DNA of 64,000 nt, from the NCBI GenBank assembly GCA_905234695.1, contig CAJOHZ010000021.1, positions 1-64,000 on the forward strand. Reading direction: 5' to 3'. Origin of the DNA: an uncultured Bacteroidales bacterium. Its GTDB lineage: Bacteria; Bacteroidota; Bacteroidia; Bacteroidales; P3. The notes under the pieces were generated by a model. It was not told where the DNA came from. It made no database searches and was given only the letters and a program-made list of their open reading frames with translations. The first letter of the stretch is position 1. Every line of letters starts with the position of its first letter. The position numbers and the translations under genes are program-made. Positions 29,416-39,920 of the stretch are shown here, piece after piece.

Positions 29416-29580
29416 AGAAACTGTTTAAGATTAATCCAATGTTTTTCTTAACACATCAAAACGGCATCTTTCCCTCCTTTTCTCGGTCACAATGGACCCC
29501 CATTGCTCCCTCAAAAAAGAAGAAAAATCTGCTCGCCTTGCTGCATAACAAAATCCATCAATTAAATTTAAACAGTTTCT
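29416..29580 (-). repeat. MITE-like repeat, copy 1 (inverted relative to copies 2 and 3)
   Basis: Ends AGAAACTGTTTAA...TTTAAACAGTTTCT; interior matches copies at 49650 and 51280. Confidence 0.85.
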
Positions 29581-29601
29581 TAGAAATTAAAAAAAATTAC
29601 G

Positions 29602-29609
29602 TATCTTTG
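29602..29609 (+). promoter_or_regulatory. -7 promoter element TATCTTTG upstream of gap
   Basis: Consensus TAnnTTTG about 70 bp before ATG. Confidence 0.55.
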
Positions 29610-29629
29610 CATGTCGTCCCCCATTTTGA

Positions 29630-30685
<1,056 letters not shown>

Positions 30686-30714
30686 ATGGTTCTGTTTATA
30701 ATAATTATATTACG

Positions 30715-30742
30715 GAGAGGGTGTCTCAAAAGGCACCCTCTC
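30715..30742 (+). terminator. Hairpin terminator after gap
   Basis: GAGAGGGTG / CACCCTCTC arms followed by TCTTTTTC. Confidence 0.8.
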
Positions 30743-30827
30743 TCTTTTTCTCAAGAATGTTTTTTCATGCTTTTGTGCTTTATCGAGAAATTATGTGTAT
30801 CTTTGTAACTTGATAAAGCATCCGATT

Positions 30828-31103
30828 ATGTGTACAGTAACCATCAATATTGATGAAAGCCAGATACGTAAGGCCAACCCATCGTTAACCAGCAAGGATG
30901 ATATCACCCGTTGGGTCCAACATTTGCTGGATACTTGTATCGCCGACTTGTCCGCCGACAGAAGGGAGAAATTGGAGCCATACACAATTGAGGAACTTCA
31001 CGCAAGAATCGACAAGGCGGAGCATGATGCTCTCGAAGGCCGGTACAGACCCCACGAAGAAGTGTTTGCCAAATACCATCAAACGATACTTGAGACGGTA
31101 TGA
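30828..31103 (+). CDS. Putative antitoxin of a type II TA module
   Basis: Small ORF MCTVTINIDESQIRKANPSLTSKDDITRWVQHLLD..., 4-nt overlap with the toxin ORF; upstream TATCTTTG near 30799. Confidence 0.7.
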   Translation: MCTVTINIDESQIRKANPSLTSKDDITRWVQHLLDTCIADLSADRREKLEPYTIEELHARIDKAEHDALEGRYRPHEEVFAKYHQTILETV

Positions 31104-31411
31104 AGGTAATATGGTTAGAACAAGCCGACAGAGCCTTGCACCTAACAGCTGATTACATCGCCGTTGAATATGGACAGCAGTCGATGAAAAAATTTATGTG
31201 TAAGATTGACGAAGTGGGAATCCTGTTGAAGGACAATCCATACCTAGGACCCGAAGAGCCCCTGCTGACTGGACGAACTTCCGTCTACCGCAGCGTGGTG
31301 GTCGCCAAGGTAAATAAGATAGTCTATCGCATCGTGAACGACACTATTGAGATTGCCGATTTCTGGGATGTGCGCCGCGAACCTCAGTCGTTGGCCGGGC
31401 AAGTGAGGTAG
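31100..31411 (+). CDS. RelE/ParE-superfamily toxin
   Basis: 'VIWLEQADRALHLTADYIAVEYGQQSMKKFMCKID...GRTSVYRSVVVAKVNKIVYRIVNDTIEIADFWDVRREP'. Confidence 0.82.
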   Translation: MKVIWLEQADRALHLTADYIAVEYGQQSMKKFMCKIDEVGILLKDNPYLGPEEPLLTGRTSVYRSVVVAKVNKIVYRIVNDTIEIADFWDVRREPQSLAGQVR

Positions 31412-31449
31412 TGAAAAACGACTTTTTTCTTGCAATCCAGGAAAAAGTT

Positions 31450-31457
31450 GTATTTTT
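31450..31457 (+). promoter_or_regulatory. -7 promoter element TATTTTTG upstream of the preQ1 riboswitch
   Basis: TATTTTTG with an upstream TTG-containing -33 region. Confidence 0.55.
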
Positions 31458-31475
31458 GCAAATTGAAAACACACA

Positions 31476-31512
31476 CAGGGGTCTCTTGATAACCCCCTTT
31501 AACAAAACAAGA
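31476..31512 (+). ncRNA. preQ1-I riboswitch aptamer
   Basis: CAGGGGTCTCTTGATAACCCCCTTTAACAAAACAAGA: P1 AGGGG/CCCCT, P2 TCTTG/CAAGA H-type pseudoknot, conserved 'UAACCCC..UUAACAAAACAAG' core; 4 nt before the queC ATG. Confidence 0.88.
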
Positions 31513-31515
31513 ACA

Positions 31516-32187
31516 ATGGCAGAAAACACAGCACTGACAAGGGATTCGGTGATTATCTATTCTGGTGGGCTCGACTCCACTACCCTTCTCTATGAAGAGC
31601 AAAAACGGATTGCCTTGGCTGTCACTTTTGACTATGGCAGCAACCATGCCGCACATGAGATTGCCTGTGCTCAATTGCACTGCGAACGACTGGGCATCGA
31701 GCATCTGGTCATCGACCTGTCCTTCATGAAACATTATTTCAACTCATCGCTCCTCAGCGGCGCCGAGGCCGTTCCCGACGGCCACTATGACGACGAGAAC
31801 ATGAAGAGCACCGTGGTGCCGTTCCGCAACGGCATCATGCTGTCGGTGGCCTGCGGATTCGCCGAAAGCCGAGGCCTCAAGCGCGTGCTGATAGCCAACC
31901 ACAGCGGCGACCACGCCATCTATCCCGACTGCCGCCCCGCGTTTGTCGCCGCCATGAACAACGCCATGCGCGAGGGCACCTATGCCGACGTCACCCTCGC
32001 CGCCCCCTACACCAACCTCTCCAAAGCCGAAATTGTACGCCGCGGCACACAGATGGGCATAGACTATGGCCAGACCTATTCGTGCTACAAAGGCGGCCAA
32101 TACCACTGCGGCACCTGCGGCACCTGCTCCGAACGCAAGGAAGCCTTCCTCGAGGCCGGCCTGCCAGACCCGACAACGTATGTGTGA
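31516..32187 (+). CDS. queC: 7-cyano-7-deazaguanine synthase
   Basis: 'VIIYSGGLDSTTLLYE', 'PFRNGIMLSVA', 'CYKGGQYHCGTCGTCSERKEAF'. Confidence 0.96.
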   Translation: MAENTALTRDSVIIYSGGLDSTTLLYEEQKRIALAVTFDYGSNHAAHEIACAQLHCERLGIEHLVIDLSFMKHYFNSSLLSGAEAVPDGHYDDENMKSTVVPFRNGIMLSVACGFAESRGLKRVLIANHSGDHAIYPDCRPAFVAAMNNAMREGTYADVTLAAPYTNLSKAEIVRRGTQMGIDYGQTYSCYKGGQYHCGTCGTCSERKEAFLEAGLPDPTTYV

Positions 32188-32234
32188 TTACCCCCATTAT
32201 CAGCGGAAATCCATGTAAAAACAACAAACGAGAA

Positions 32235-32570
32235 ATGTACTACGTAACCAAACATATAGAAGTCTCCGGCGCCCACCGCCTCGATCTCGATTACCCCAGC
32301 AAATGCACCCAACTGCACGGCCACAACTGGCAGATTACCATCCACTGCAAGGCCCGCGAACTTGACCACAACGGCATGGTCATCGACTTTTCCAGGATTA
32401 AGAGCCAGATTGTGGATAAACTCGACCATCAGGTCATCAACGACGTCATCGGCTGCAACCCCACTGCAGAAAACATCGCCCGCTGGTGCCAGCAGCAGGT
32501 GCCTTGCTGCTACCGTGTCGACGTGCAGGAGACCGCAGGCAACACCGCCACATACGAAATCGACGAATAA
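32235..32570 (+). CDS. queD: 6-carboxytetrahydropterin synthase
   Basis: 'FSGAH'-like 'VSGAHRL', 'CTQLHGHNWQITI', 'MVIDFSRIKS'. Confidence 0.93.
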   Translation: MYYVTKHIEVSGAHRLDLDYPSKCTQLHGHNWQITIHCKARELDHNGMVIDFSRIKSQIVDKLDHQVINDVIGCNPTAENIARWCQQQVPCCYRVDVQETAGNTATYEIDE

Positions 32571-33151
32571 TGCGCATCAACGAGATATTCTACTCTCTCC
32601 AAGGCGAAGGCTACCACAGCGGTAGCCCCGCCGTTTTCATCCGTTTCAGCGGCTGCAACCTGCAATGTCCCTTTTGCGACACACAGCACGAGGCCGGCAT
32701 CGAGATGGATGAAACGGAGATAGTGGAGTCCGTAAAGCAATACCCTGCACCCCTCGTGGTCGTCACTGGCGGCGAGCCCTCGCTGCAGCTTACCGCCACG
32801 CTTGTCGACGCCCTACATGCCGCAGGACGCACCGTGGCCGTGGAAACCAACGGCACACGCCCTTTGCCCCACAACGTCGACTGGGTGACACTCTCGCCCA
32901 AAGACCTCTTCCTCGGTACCGAGGCAAAGCCTGTCCTTGACCACGCCGATGAACTGAAGGTGCTGTACGACGGCCACCACGAGCCGCATTCCTACAACCA
33001 CATCACCGTGAAGCAGCGTTTCCTGCAACCCTGCGACACCGGCGACACCGCCCGCAACACACAAATCACTGCCGCCACGGTGGAATACATCAAACGCCAC
33101 CCCGAATGGCGTCTTTCCTTACAGATTCACAAAACAATACACATACGATGA
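32570..33151 (+). CDS. queE: 7-carboxy-7-deazaguanine synthase (radical SAM)
   Basis: '[36 protein letters not shown]', '[10 protein letters not shown]'; starts on the queD stop. Confidence 0.95.
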   Translation: MRINEIFYSLQGEGYHSGSPAVFIRFSGCNLQCPFCDTQHEAGIEMDETEIVESVKQYPAPLVVVTGGEPSLQLTATLVDALHAAGRTVAVETNGTRPLPHNVDWVTLSPKDLFLGTEAKPVLDHADELKVLYDGHHEPHSYNHITVKQRFLQPCDTGDTARNTQITAATVEYIKRHPEWRLSLQIHKTIHIR

Positions 33152-33606
33152 ACAGAGAGAACGAACACCTGCAAGCCCTCGGCCATCCTACCGGATACCG
33201 CACCGACTACGACCCCACGGTGCTGGAGACTTTCGAAAACCAGCATCCCGACCACGACTACTGGGTGCAATTCAACTGCCCCGAGTTCACCTCCCTCTGC
33301 CCTATTACCGGCCAACCCGACTTCGCGGAAATCCGCATCCTCTATATCCCCGACCAGCGGATGGTGGAGAGCAAGAGTCTGAAACTCTACCTCTTCTCTT
33401 TCCGCAACCATGGCGATTTCCACGAGGACTGCGTGAACATCATCATGAAAGACCTGATTCGTCTCATGGACCCGCGCTATATAGAGGTCACGGGCCTTTT
33501 CGTGCCCCGCGGAGGCATCAGCATCCACCCCTATGCCAACTATGGCCGTCCCGGCACGAAGTATGAGGAAATGGCCGAGTACCGTCTCAAGAACTACAAA
33601 CTGTAA
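33148..33606 (+). CDS. queF: preQ1 synthase (NADPH-dependent nitrile reductase)
   Basis: '[52 protein letters not shown]', '[16 protein letters not shown]'. Confidence 0.96.
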   Translation: MNRENEHLQALGHPTGYRTDYDPTVLETFENQHPDHDYWVQFNCPEFTSLCPITGQPDFAEIRILYIPDQRMVESKSLKLYLFSFRNHGDFHEDCVNIIMKDLIRLMDPRYIEVTGLFVPRGGISIHPYANYGRPGTKYEEMAEYRLKNYKL

Positions 33607-33659
33607 TCCATCGCCCCTGCCCTGCAGAGGCCTATATATAACCACCAACAAACAAGCAA

Positions 33660-34409
33660 ATGAAAATTCTAGAGAACAAAGTAGCCATCGTCACCGGCGC
33701 CACCCGCGGCATCGGAAAAGCTATCGCCATACGTTTCGCCCAGGAGGGCTGTGACATTGCCTTCTGCGGCCGCAGCCGCAACGAGAAGATGATTGCCGTG
33801 GAGCAGGAACTCCTCGCCCTCGGGGTCAAAGCCAAAGGCTATGTTGTCGACGTAGCCGATTTCACCGCCGCGGCGGCATTCGTGGCCGAAGCGATGAACG
33901 ACTTCGGCCATCTGGACATCCTGGTCAACAACGCCGGTATCACCGCCGACGCAGCCCTCAAACGCATGACCGAGGAGCAGTGGGACAACGTCATCCAGGT
34001 GAACCTCAAATCGGTGTTCTGCATGACCAAGGCCGTGCAACCCATCCTATGGCGGCAAGGCAGCGGCAGCATCGTGAACATCAGTTCCGTCGTAGGCATC
34101 GCCGGCAACTACAACCAAGCCAACTATGCCGCCTCCAAGGCCGGCATCATCGGCTTCACCAAAGCCGCCGCCAAAGAGTTCGGCGCCCGCAACATCCGCG
34201 TCAACGTGGTGGCTCCGGGATTCATTGTCACCGAGATGACCGGCGAGATACCCGAACAACTGAAGGAAATCTGGCAGTCGCGCATTCCGTTGCACCGCTC
34301 GGGCACCCCGCAGGAGGTGGCCAACGCCTGCCTTTTCTTCGCCTCTGATATGAGCACCTACAGCACCGGCGCCGTACTCCCCGTGTGCGGAGGCATGGAA
34401 GACGCCTAA
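33660..34409 (+). CDS. fabG: SDR-family 3-oxoacyl-ACP reductase
   Basis: 'VAIVTGATRGIGKAIA', 'LVNNAGITADAALKRM', 'YAASKAGIIGFTKA'. Confidence 0.9.
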   Translation: MKILENKVAIVTGATRGIGKAIAIRFAQEGCDIAFCGRSRNEKMIAVEQELLALGVKAKGYVVDVADFTAAAAFVAEAMNDFGHLDILVNNAGITADAALKRMTEEQWDNVIQVNLKSVFCMTKAVQPILWRQGSGSIVNISSVVGIAGNYNQANYAASKAGIIGFTKAAAKEFGARNIRVNVVAPGFIVTEMTGEIPEQLKEIWQSRIPLHRSGTPQEVANACLFFASDMSTYSTGAVLPVCGGMEDA

Positions 34410-34421
34410 ACACCCTTGCGC

Positions 34422-35303
34422 ATGAAACGACATCTCTGGACATGGGCGGTGCTGATATGGGCTTTCGCCGCCTGCAGCCATCCCGCCGACACGCCCTCTT
34501 CCGCCACCCACTACACCTACACCGACGACTATGGGCGCACCGTGGAGGTACCCTCCGCGCCACAACGCATCGTCTCCACCTCGCCAGCAGTCACCGACAT
34601 CATCTTCGCCCTCGGGGGCGAAAGCCTGCTTGTGGGGCGCACCGATTTCTGCACCCACCCCGCCGAAGCGCTCCGCATCGAGAGCATCGGCGGCATCAGC
34701 AACCTCAATGTCGAGAAAATCCTCTCACTCGAGCCCGACCTCGTCATCAGCGGCTCGATGATACCGAAGAAAAGCACTGCCCAGATGGAGAAGATGGGCG
34801 TACCCACGGTGCATGTCATCGAGAAACACCGCTTCGACGACCTCTACCAGAACATCAGCCTCATCGGCGGCCTCATCGGCCGTACCGCCCAAGCCGACAG
34901 CCTCAACCGCACGCTACAGCAGCAGATGGAGGGACTTGTGGCGGAGGAAATCTCCCCTGTCCCGACCGTCTATTACGTGGTAGGATTCGGAGCCGCAGGC
35001 AACTTCACCGCCGGCGGCGACTCGTTCATCAACGATATCATCCGCATGGCCGGCGGCCGCAACGTGGCCGAAGACATCAAAGGATGGAGCTACAGCCTTG
35101 AGGCCCTGCTCAACGCCGACCCGGACTTTATCGTTATCCGCAAGGAGGACAAAGAGGCTTTCTGCCGCACCCAGCCCTATAACAAACTGACGGCAGTCAA
35201 AGAGGGACGTGTCATCCCTATCGAAAGTGGATTGATTGACCTACAGGTTCCCCGCAATATCGAGGCGGTACAGCTACTGCACTCAGCCTTCAGCCGTCGC
35301 TAG
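34422..35303 (+). CDS. BtuF-like ABC transporter substrate-binding lipoprotein
   Basis: Lipobox 'WAFAACSH'; 'PQRIVSTSPAVTDIIFALGGESLLVGRTDFCTHP...ILSLEPDLVI'. Confidence 0.85.
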   Translation: MKRHLWTWAVLIWAFAACSHPADTPSSATHYTYTDDYGRTVEVPSAPQRIVSTSPAVTDIIFALGGESLLVGRTDFCTHPAEALRIESIGGISNLNVEKILSLEPDLVISGSMIPKKSTAQMEKMGVPTVHVIEKHRFDDLYQNISLIGGLIGRTAQADSLNRTLQQQMEGLVAEEISPVPTVYYVVGFGAAGNFTAGGDSFINDIIRMAGGRNVAEDIKGWSYSLEALLNADPDFIVIRKEDKEAFCRTQPYNKLTAVKEGRVIPIESGLIDLQVPRNIEAVQLLHSAFSRR

Positions 35304-36613
35304 CGGCCCGTGCGCAAAAACTGCAACGCCCGTTCCATCTGGGTATCCACACCGTTGCGAAGTTTCACCTCGTCATACGGCACCTCGATGTCGGGTTCTA
35401 TGCCGTGCCCTTCCAGACTGACATGGTCCTTGTCGACAAACTGGAAAGTACTCGTGTACACATAGAAAGCAAATGTCTTGGTAGCATAGGTGGCCCCATA
35501 CTGCCAATAGTCGTAATCGCCGAAACAGCCGTTGTAAAAGACATCGTGCATGCTGTCGGAATTGGGCCATAACGCCCCCATGCCGCCCCAAGTGCGTTCG
35601 CCAATCACCGTGCCGTTGGGCAAGTTCTTCACCACCAGCGTAGCCAGTTCGGCACAACTCACCGAATTCATATCCGCCAACAGCACTATGGGTTTCTGTT
35701 TGCTCAGATGCTTATCCGGCATCTTGACGTAATACTGCGTCCAAGCACTCAAATCAAGCCGTCCCAGCCCCTCTTTCACCCGTGTGTAGCCCACATGGGT
35801 GTTTCCCTGGGTCAGCGAGCCGATGATGGGCATAAGGTCGCTCACATCGCCACCCCCGTTGCCACGCACGTCGATAATCAGGCTTTCCACCTCGTCGCGG
35901 TTGGCCCAGCCTCGCGTGCCGCTGACGCCCTCATAGTAACGCTCGCCATAGAAACTGACAACGGGCATCTGCGCCGACACCTGGTCGGAAGGCTGCATAT
36001 ATCCCAGACAGGAGACCATCTCGTTGAAATAGAAATTCGTGAAACGGAAGTACGCGATATACTTGCCCACTTCCTTCCCGGGCAACAAACAGAAGTAGGA
36101 ACCGGGAATATTGGAATTGTTGATGCTCGCGGGCTCGAAGCCATAGTAGTTCTCTATACCGGGTTGCAGCTTCAAGGCCTTCAGCTGCTTGCTGCGGTCG
36201 GTCCAATGGTAGCCCTGACGCGCGTAGACCTCGCTACTGCCCGGACTCACCCACGCCTCGATACGGTCTTTTGAGGAATAGAAACGTCCGGTGAGGTGAT
36301 GGTCCAAAATACCTGAGAACAGGCCATCCCAGGCGGCCTGGTACTCCGACTGTGTCACCGGTTTGGACGACGGACGGCTGTCGAACGCCGCAAAAACATC
36401 GTGGTACTTGTCGTAACGGGCATCCCAGTCCACCGTGTCCTCGCTCCAGAACATATACGACTGGTTCATCCCCTGCCACACCGCATCGAACTGGGCAAGG
36501 TAGGTCTGGCTCTTCATGCCGTTGGGATTGCTGAAATCCTCCGATTCCTTTCTGCAGCCAACCATGCACAGCAGCGGCAGCAGCGCAAGCACTAATGTAA
36601 CTCTCTTTCTCAT
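35300..36613 (-). CDS. S41-family peptidase, lipoprotein
   Basis: 'LLPLLCMVGCRKE' lipobox; 'SLIIDVRGNGGGDVSDLMPII', 'PIVLLADMNSVSCAELATLVVKNLPNGTVIGERTWGG'. Confidence 0.87.
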   Translation of the reverse strand: MRKRVTLVLALLPLLCMVGCRKESEDFSNPNGMKSQTYLAQFDAVWQGMNQSYMFWSEDTVDWDARYDKYHDVFAAFDSRPSSKPVTQSEYQAAWDGLFSGILDHHLTGRFYSSKDRIEAWVSPGSSEVYARQGYHWTDRSKQLKALKLQPGIENYYGFEPASINNSNIPGSYFCLLPGKEVGKYIAYFRFTNFYFNEMVSCLGYMQPSDQVSAQMPVVSFYGERYYEGVSGTRGWANRDEVESLIIDVRGNGGGDVSDLMPIIGSLTQGNTHVGYTRVKEGLGRLDLSAWTQYYVKMPDKHLSKQKPIVLLADMNSVSCAELATLVVKNLPNGTVIGERTWGGMGALWPNSDSMHDVFYNGCFGDYDYWQYGATYATKTFAFYVYTSTFQFVDKDHVSLEGHGIEPDIEVPYDEVKLRNGVDTQMERALQFLRTGR

Positions 36614-36634
36614 AGCAAATAGTTAAAGGACAAC

Positions 36635-37387
36635 CTACAGCCAGTACGTTAAACCGGCCTGCATCACCATCGTCGTGTTGTAGCGGGGGTTCAACCCTCG
36701 CTGATACTCTTTCTGTATGTCGTATACACCGTAATACCAACGCACGTCGGCACCCAGTTCCAGTTGGCGGAAGAGCATCGCGCTGACTCCTGCCCCCCAC
36801 ACAAAACCGGCGTCTTCGCGGTTGTCGCGCCGCTCGTCGAACACCACATCCTCGTCGAATGCGTTGACCTCCTCATCGCCATAGACACGCGAGGAGAGCG
36901 ACAGCGACTCGCCCGAGCGGTGGCTCGTCAGCCAGTAGCCGCCATACACGCCCCCGAACAGGCTCACCCGCACAGTTTTCCCCATGTGCAAGGCCAGCGT
37001 CAGCGGCACATTCACATATCTGTTCTCGGTCAGCGTATACGTGTAATAACGAACTGATTGCAATTGTTTTACATGATCCATACGGTAGTTCTTCTGCAAC
37101 AGCACCGCCTCGATACGCACCGAAACCCAGCGCACCGGACGGTACGTAATCTGCCCGCCGATACTGTAGCCCTCCTCATACTTGGTATACTCCATGTCCG
37201 ACATATACGACATGTCCACCACATGGTAGTTGCGGTCCTGGCCTGCCGTCAGCCCGAAGCCGAAATGGCGGAGCCGGCCGGACTGCTCCGTATGGGTGGT
37301 GCTGTCCGGTGCATCGGCCATGGGCTCACTCGCCCACCCTGCGCCGAAAACAGAGAGCAGCGCCACAATAACAATCAGTTTCTTCAT
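36635..37387 (-). CDS. Outer-membrane beta-barrel protein
   Basis: Signal peptide; alternating aromatic strands; C-terminal 'MVMQAGLTYWL'. Confidence 0.65.
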   Translation of the reverse strand: MKKLIVIVALLSVFGAGWASEPMADAPDSTTHTEQSGRLRHFGFGLTAGQDRNYHVVDMSYMSDMEYTKYEEGYSIGGQITYRPVRWVSVRIEAVLLQKNYRMDHVKQLQSVRYYTYTLTENRYVNVPLTLALHMGKTVRVSLFGGVYGGYWLTSHRSGESLSLSSRVYGDEEVNAFDEDVVFDERRDNREDAGFVWGAGVSAMLFRQLELGADVRWYYGVYDIQKEYQRGLNPRYNTTMVMQAGLTYWL

Positions 37388-37447
37388 TGATATAAAAGTA
37401 AAAAGACAGGGCGTCGGAATGGTTCCGACGCCCTGTACGCATGTTGA

Positions 37448-39082
37448 TTATTCAGCACTGCTGATAAAAGGATACTTGTAGTCGCGGGCGGGGTCGAAAG
37501 TCTCCTTGATGGCCTGCGGGCTGGTCCAGCGGATAAGGTTGAGGTACGAACCGGCCTTGTCGTTGGTGCCGCTGGCGCGGGCACCGCCGAAGGGCTGCTG
37601 GCCAACCACGGCTCCCGTGGGCTTGTCGTTGAAGTAGATGTTGCCGGCGGCGTTCTTCAACAGGTCGTAGCCTGCACGCAGGGCCTTGCGGTCGCTGGCG
37701 AAGATGGCACCCGTGAGGGCATAAGGCGAAGTGGTGTCGCACAGCTGGCAGGTCTTCTCATAGTCCTTGTCTTCATAGACATAGATGGTGATGATGGGGC
37801 CAAAGATTTCTTCGCACATCGACTTGTAGTCGGGTTTCTTAGCCAGGATGACGGTGGGCTCGACGAACCAGCCTTTCTTCTTGTCGCACTTGCCGCCGAA
37901 AATCACCTCGGCATCCTTGCTCTTCTTGGCGTGGTCGATATAGTTCTTGCAGTTGTCGAAAGATGCCTCGTCGATAACGGCGTTGACGAAGGCGCTGAAG
38001 TCGCGCACGTCGCCCATCTTGATTTCTTTCAGCATGCGGCCAATAATCTTCTCGACCTTGGGCCACATGGAGGCGGGCACGTATGCGCGGCTGGCTGCCG
38101 AGCACTTCTGGCCCTGGAACTCGAAGGCGCCACGGACGATGGCGGTAGCCACCTGGTCGGGGTCGGCACTTTTGTGGACCATGATGAAGTCCTTGCCCCC
38201 GGTCTCGCCGACAATCTTGGGATAGCTCTTATACTTGTCGATATTCTGGCCGATGGTTTTCCAGAACCCCTTGAAGGTGGCGGTGGAACCTGTGAAGTGG
38301 ACACCGGCGAGGTTCTCGTCGGCGAAAGCCACCTTGCCGATGAGGGCACCGCTGCCGGGGAGGAAGTTGACCACACCGTCGGGAAGACCGGCCTCCTTGT
38401 AGATTTTCATCAGCAGGTAGTTGGAAAGCATGGCGGTGGTAGAGGGCTTCCAGATGCAGACATTGCCCATCAGCACGGGGCTCATGCAGAGGTTGGAGGC
38501 GATGGAGGTGAAGTTGAAGGGGGTGATGGCGAACACGAAACCCTCCAAGGGACGATAAACGCAATAGTTCAGCGTGCCCTTGTCGCTGCAAGGCTGGTCG
38601 CTGTAAATCTGGCTGGCGTAGTGGGCATTGTAGCGAAGGAAGTCGCAGAGCTCGCAAGCGCTGTCAATTTCTGCCTGCATGGTGGTCTTGCCCTGGCCCA
38701 GCATCGTGGCAGCGTTGATGAGCCAACGGTATTTGCCGCTGATGAGAGTGGCGATCTTCAACATGACGCTGGCACGGTCAATCCAGGGAGTCTCGGCCCA
38801 TTCCTTCTGAGCCTTCATGGCGGCGGCGATAGCGTTCTTGACTTCCTTCTCGCCTACCTTGTGGTAGCGGGCGAGGACGTGGTGATTCTCGGTAGGCATG
38901 ACGATTTCGCCCATATCCTTGGTCTTGATTTCCTTGCCACCGATGATGGCGGGAATCTCGGTCACCTTGCCATAGAGTTCATCAAGAGCCTTGCGGATTT
39001 CCTTACGCTCGGCGCTGCCGGGCTTGTAACCCAATACCGGTTCGTTCTCCGGCTTCGGGAAAGAGAAGATTGTGTTGTTCAT
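37448..39082 (-). CDS. pruA: L-glutamate gamma-semialdehyde (1-pyrroline-5-carboxylate) dehydrogenase
   Basis: 'FVFAITPFNFTSIASNL', 'VGETGGKDFIMVHKSAD', 'AFEFQGQKCSAASRAYVP'. Confidence 0.93.
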   Translation of the reverse strand: MNNTIFSFPKPENEPVLGYKPGSAERKEIRKALDELYGKVTEIPAIIGGKEIKTKDMGEIVMPTENHHVLARYHKVGEKEVKNAIAAAMKAQKEWAETPWIDRASVMLKIATLISGKYRWLINAATMLGQGKTTMQAEIDSACELCDFLRYNAHYASQIYSDQPCSDKGTLNYCVYRPLEGFVFAITPFNFTSIASNLCMSPVLMGNVCIWKPSTTAMLSNYLLMKIYKEAGLPDGVVNFLPGSGALIGKVAFADENLAGVHFTGSTATFKGFWKTIGQNIDKYKSYPKIVGETGGKDFIMVHKSADPDQVATAIVRGAFEFQGQKCSAASRAYVPASMWPKVEKIIGRMLKEIKMGDVRDFSAFVNAVIDEASFDNCKNYIDHAKKSKDAEVIFGGKCDKKKGWFVEPTVILAKKPDYKSMCEEIFGPIITIYVYEDKDYEKTCQLCDTTSPYALTGAIFASDRKALRAGYDLLKNAAGNIYFNDKPTGAVVGQQPFGGARASGTNDKAGSYLNLIRWTSPQAIKETFDPARDYKYPFISSAE

Positions 39083-39143
39083 AATGCTGTGTGTTTTGTG
39101 TTTTTATTCAAGAGTACGTCGCTGGACATAGTCCAGTTCGAAC

Positions 39144-39255
39144 TGCAAAGATACAAATATTTTCCGAATCAAACAGCCTTTCTGGAAAAAATTCCCCGAA
39201 AAACTATCCATTGCGTTATTAATAAGCTCCCCCCTCCCCTTATATCACAGTCATG
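39144..39255 (-). repeat. Promoter-hairpin direct repeat R1 (112 bp), upstream of pruA
   Basis: Matches 39809-39920 along its length; contains minus-strand TATCTTTG. Confidence 0.8.
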
Positions 39256-39259
39256 TCTT

Positions 39260-39733
39260 TTATCTAGAGCCTGGCATATCGCCCAACCATCCATGGCCGA
39301 GGTCCCAATGCTCGTCATAGACAAATTCAAAGTAAGGCAGCGAGAACTCTTGTTCTATAAGTTCAGTGAGTTCGTCTTGTATAGGCTCTGCCCAATGACC
39401 AACGAGGACAATGAACTTATCGATTGTCCAAGTGACGCGACCACGTGGAATCTGAATGTAGTCGCCCTTGAATTTAGTTTCTGAATGCTTGGCTTGTGCT
39501 CTAAAATACTCTTTGGCCCACACCTGACGATGCAAATGTGGATAATTGATGAAAGGCTTTCCTTTCTCAGCGGCCTCCTCCACCTCTCGTGGAGTCAGCT
39601 CTTTTTTGCGCACTCCGAAAAGGGTGTGGTCTTCGGGGTCGTACCAGAAAATTCCCACGCAAGGCATTTGCTCGTCAAACGAACGCATATCGTCCATCTG
39701 CGCTTTATGTTGTTCCTCTGTCAAGTTTGTCAT
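39260..39733 (-). CDS. Conserved-looking small protein of unknown function, flanked by R1/R2
   Basis: 157-aa ORF MTNLTEEQHKAQMDDMRSFDEQMPCVGIFWYDPEDHTLFGVRKKEL... Confidence 0.7.
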   Translation of the reverse strand: MTNLTEEQHKAQMDDMRSFDEQMPCVGIFWYDPEDHTLFGVRKKELTPREVEEAAEKGKPFINYPHLHRQVWAKEYFRAQAKHSETKFKGDYIQIPRGRVTWTIDKFIVLVGHWAEPIQDELTELIEQEFSLPYFEFVYDEHWDLGHGWLGDMPGSR

Positions 39734-39808
39734 AATCCAAGTAATGTTATAATATTTGTGTGCAAGCTTGTTCCTCGCCAGTATAGGATATGTCGCTATT
39801 TTCCAATT

Positions 39809-39920
39809 TGCAAAGATACGATTTTTTTACAAAACAAACAGCCTTTCGGGGATTTTTTTCCCCGAAAGGCTGTCCATTGCATTATTAAAAAACTCCCCCT
39901 CCCCTTATATCACAATCATG
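39809..39920 (-). repeat. Promoter-hairpin direct repeat R2 (112 bp); perfect 14-bp stem inside
   Basis: ACAGCCTTTCGGGG (39838-39851) / CCCCGAAAGGCTGT (39860-39873); minus-strand TATCTTTG at its left end. Confidence 0.8.

Noticed and set aside
32520-33151. Longer queE start (ORF 32486) and longer queC/typA/folC starts from the ORF track
   Set aside because: Internal ATGs at 32570, 31516, 15675 and 44208 match conserved N-termini and operon spacing
37931-39484. 517-aa plus-strand ORF
   Set aside because: Antisense to pruA and the small gene; low-information composition
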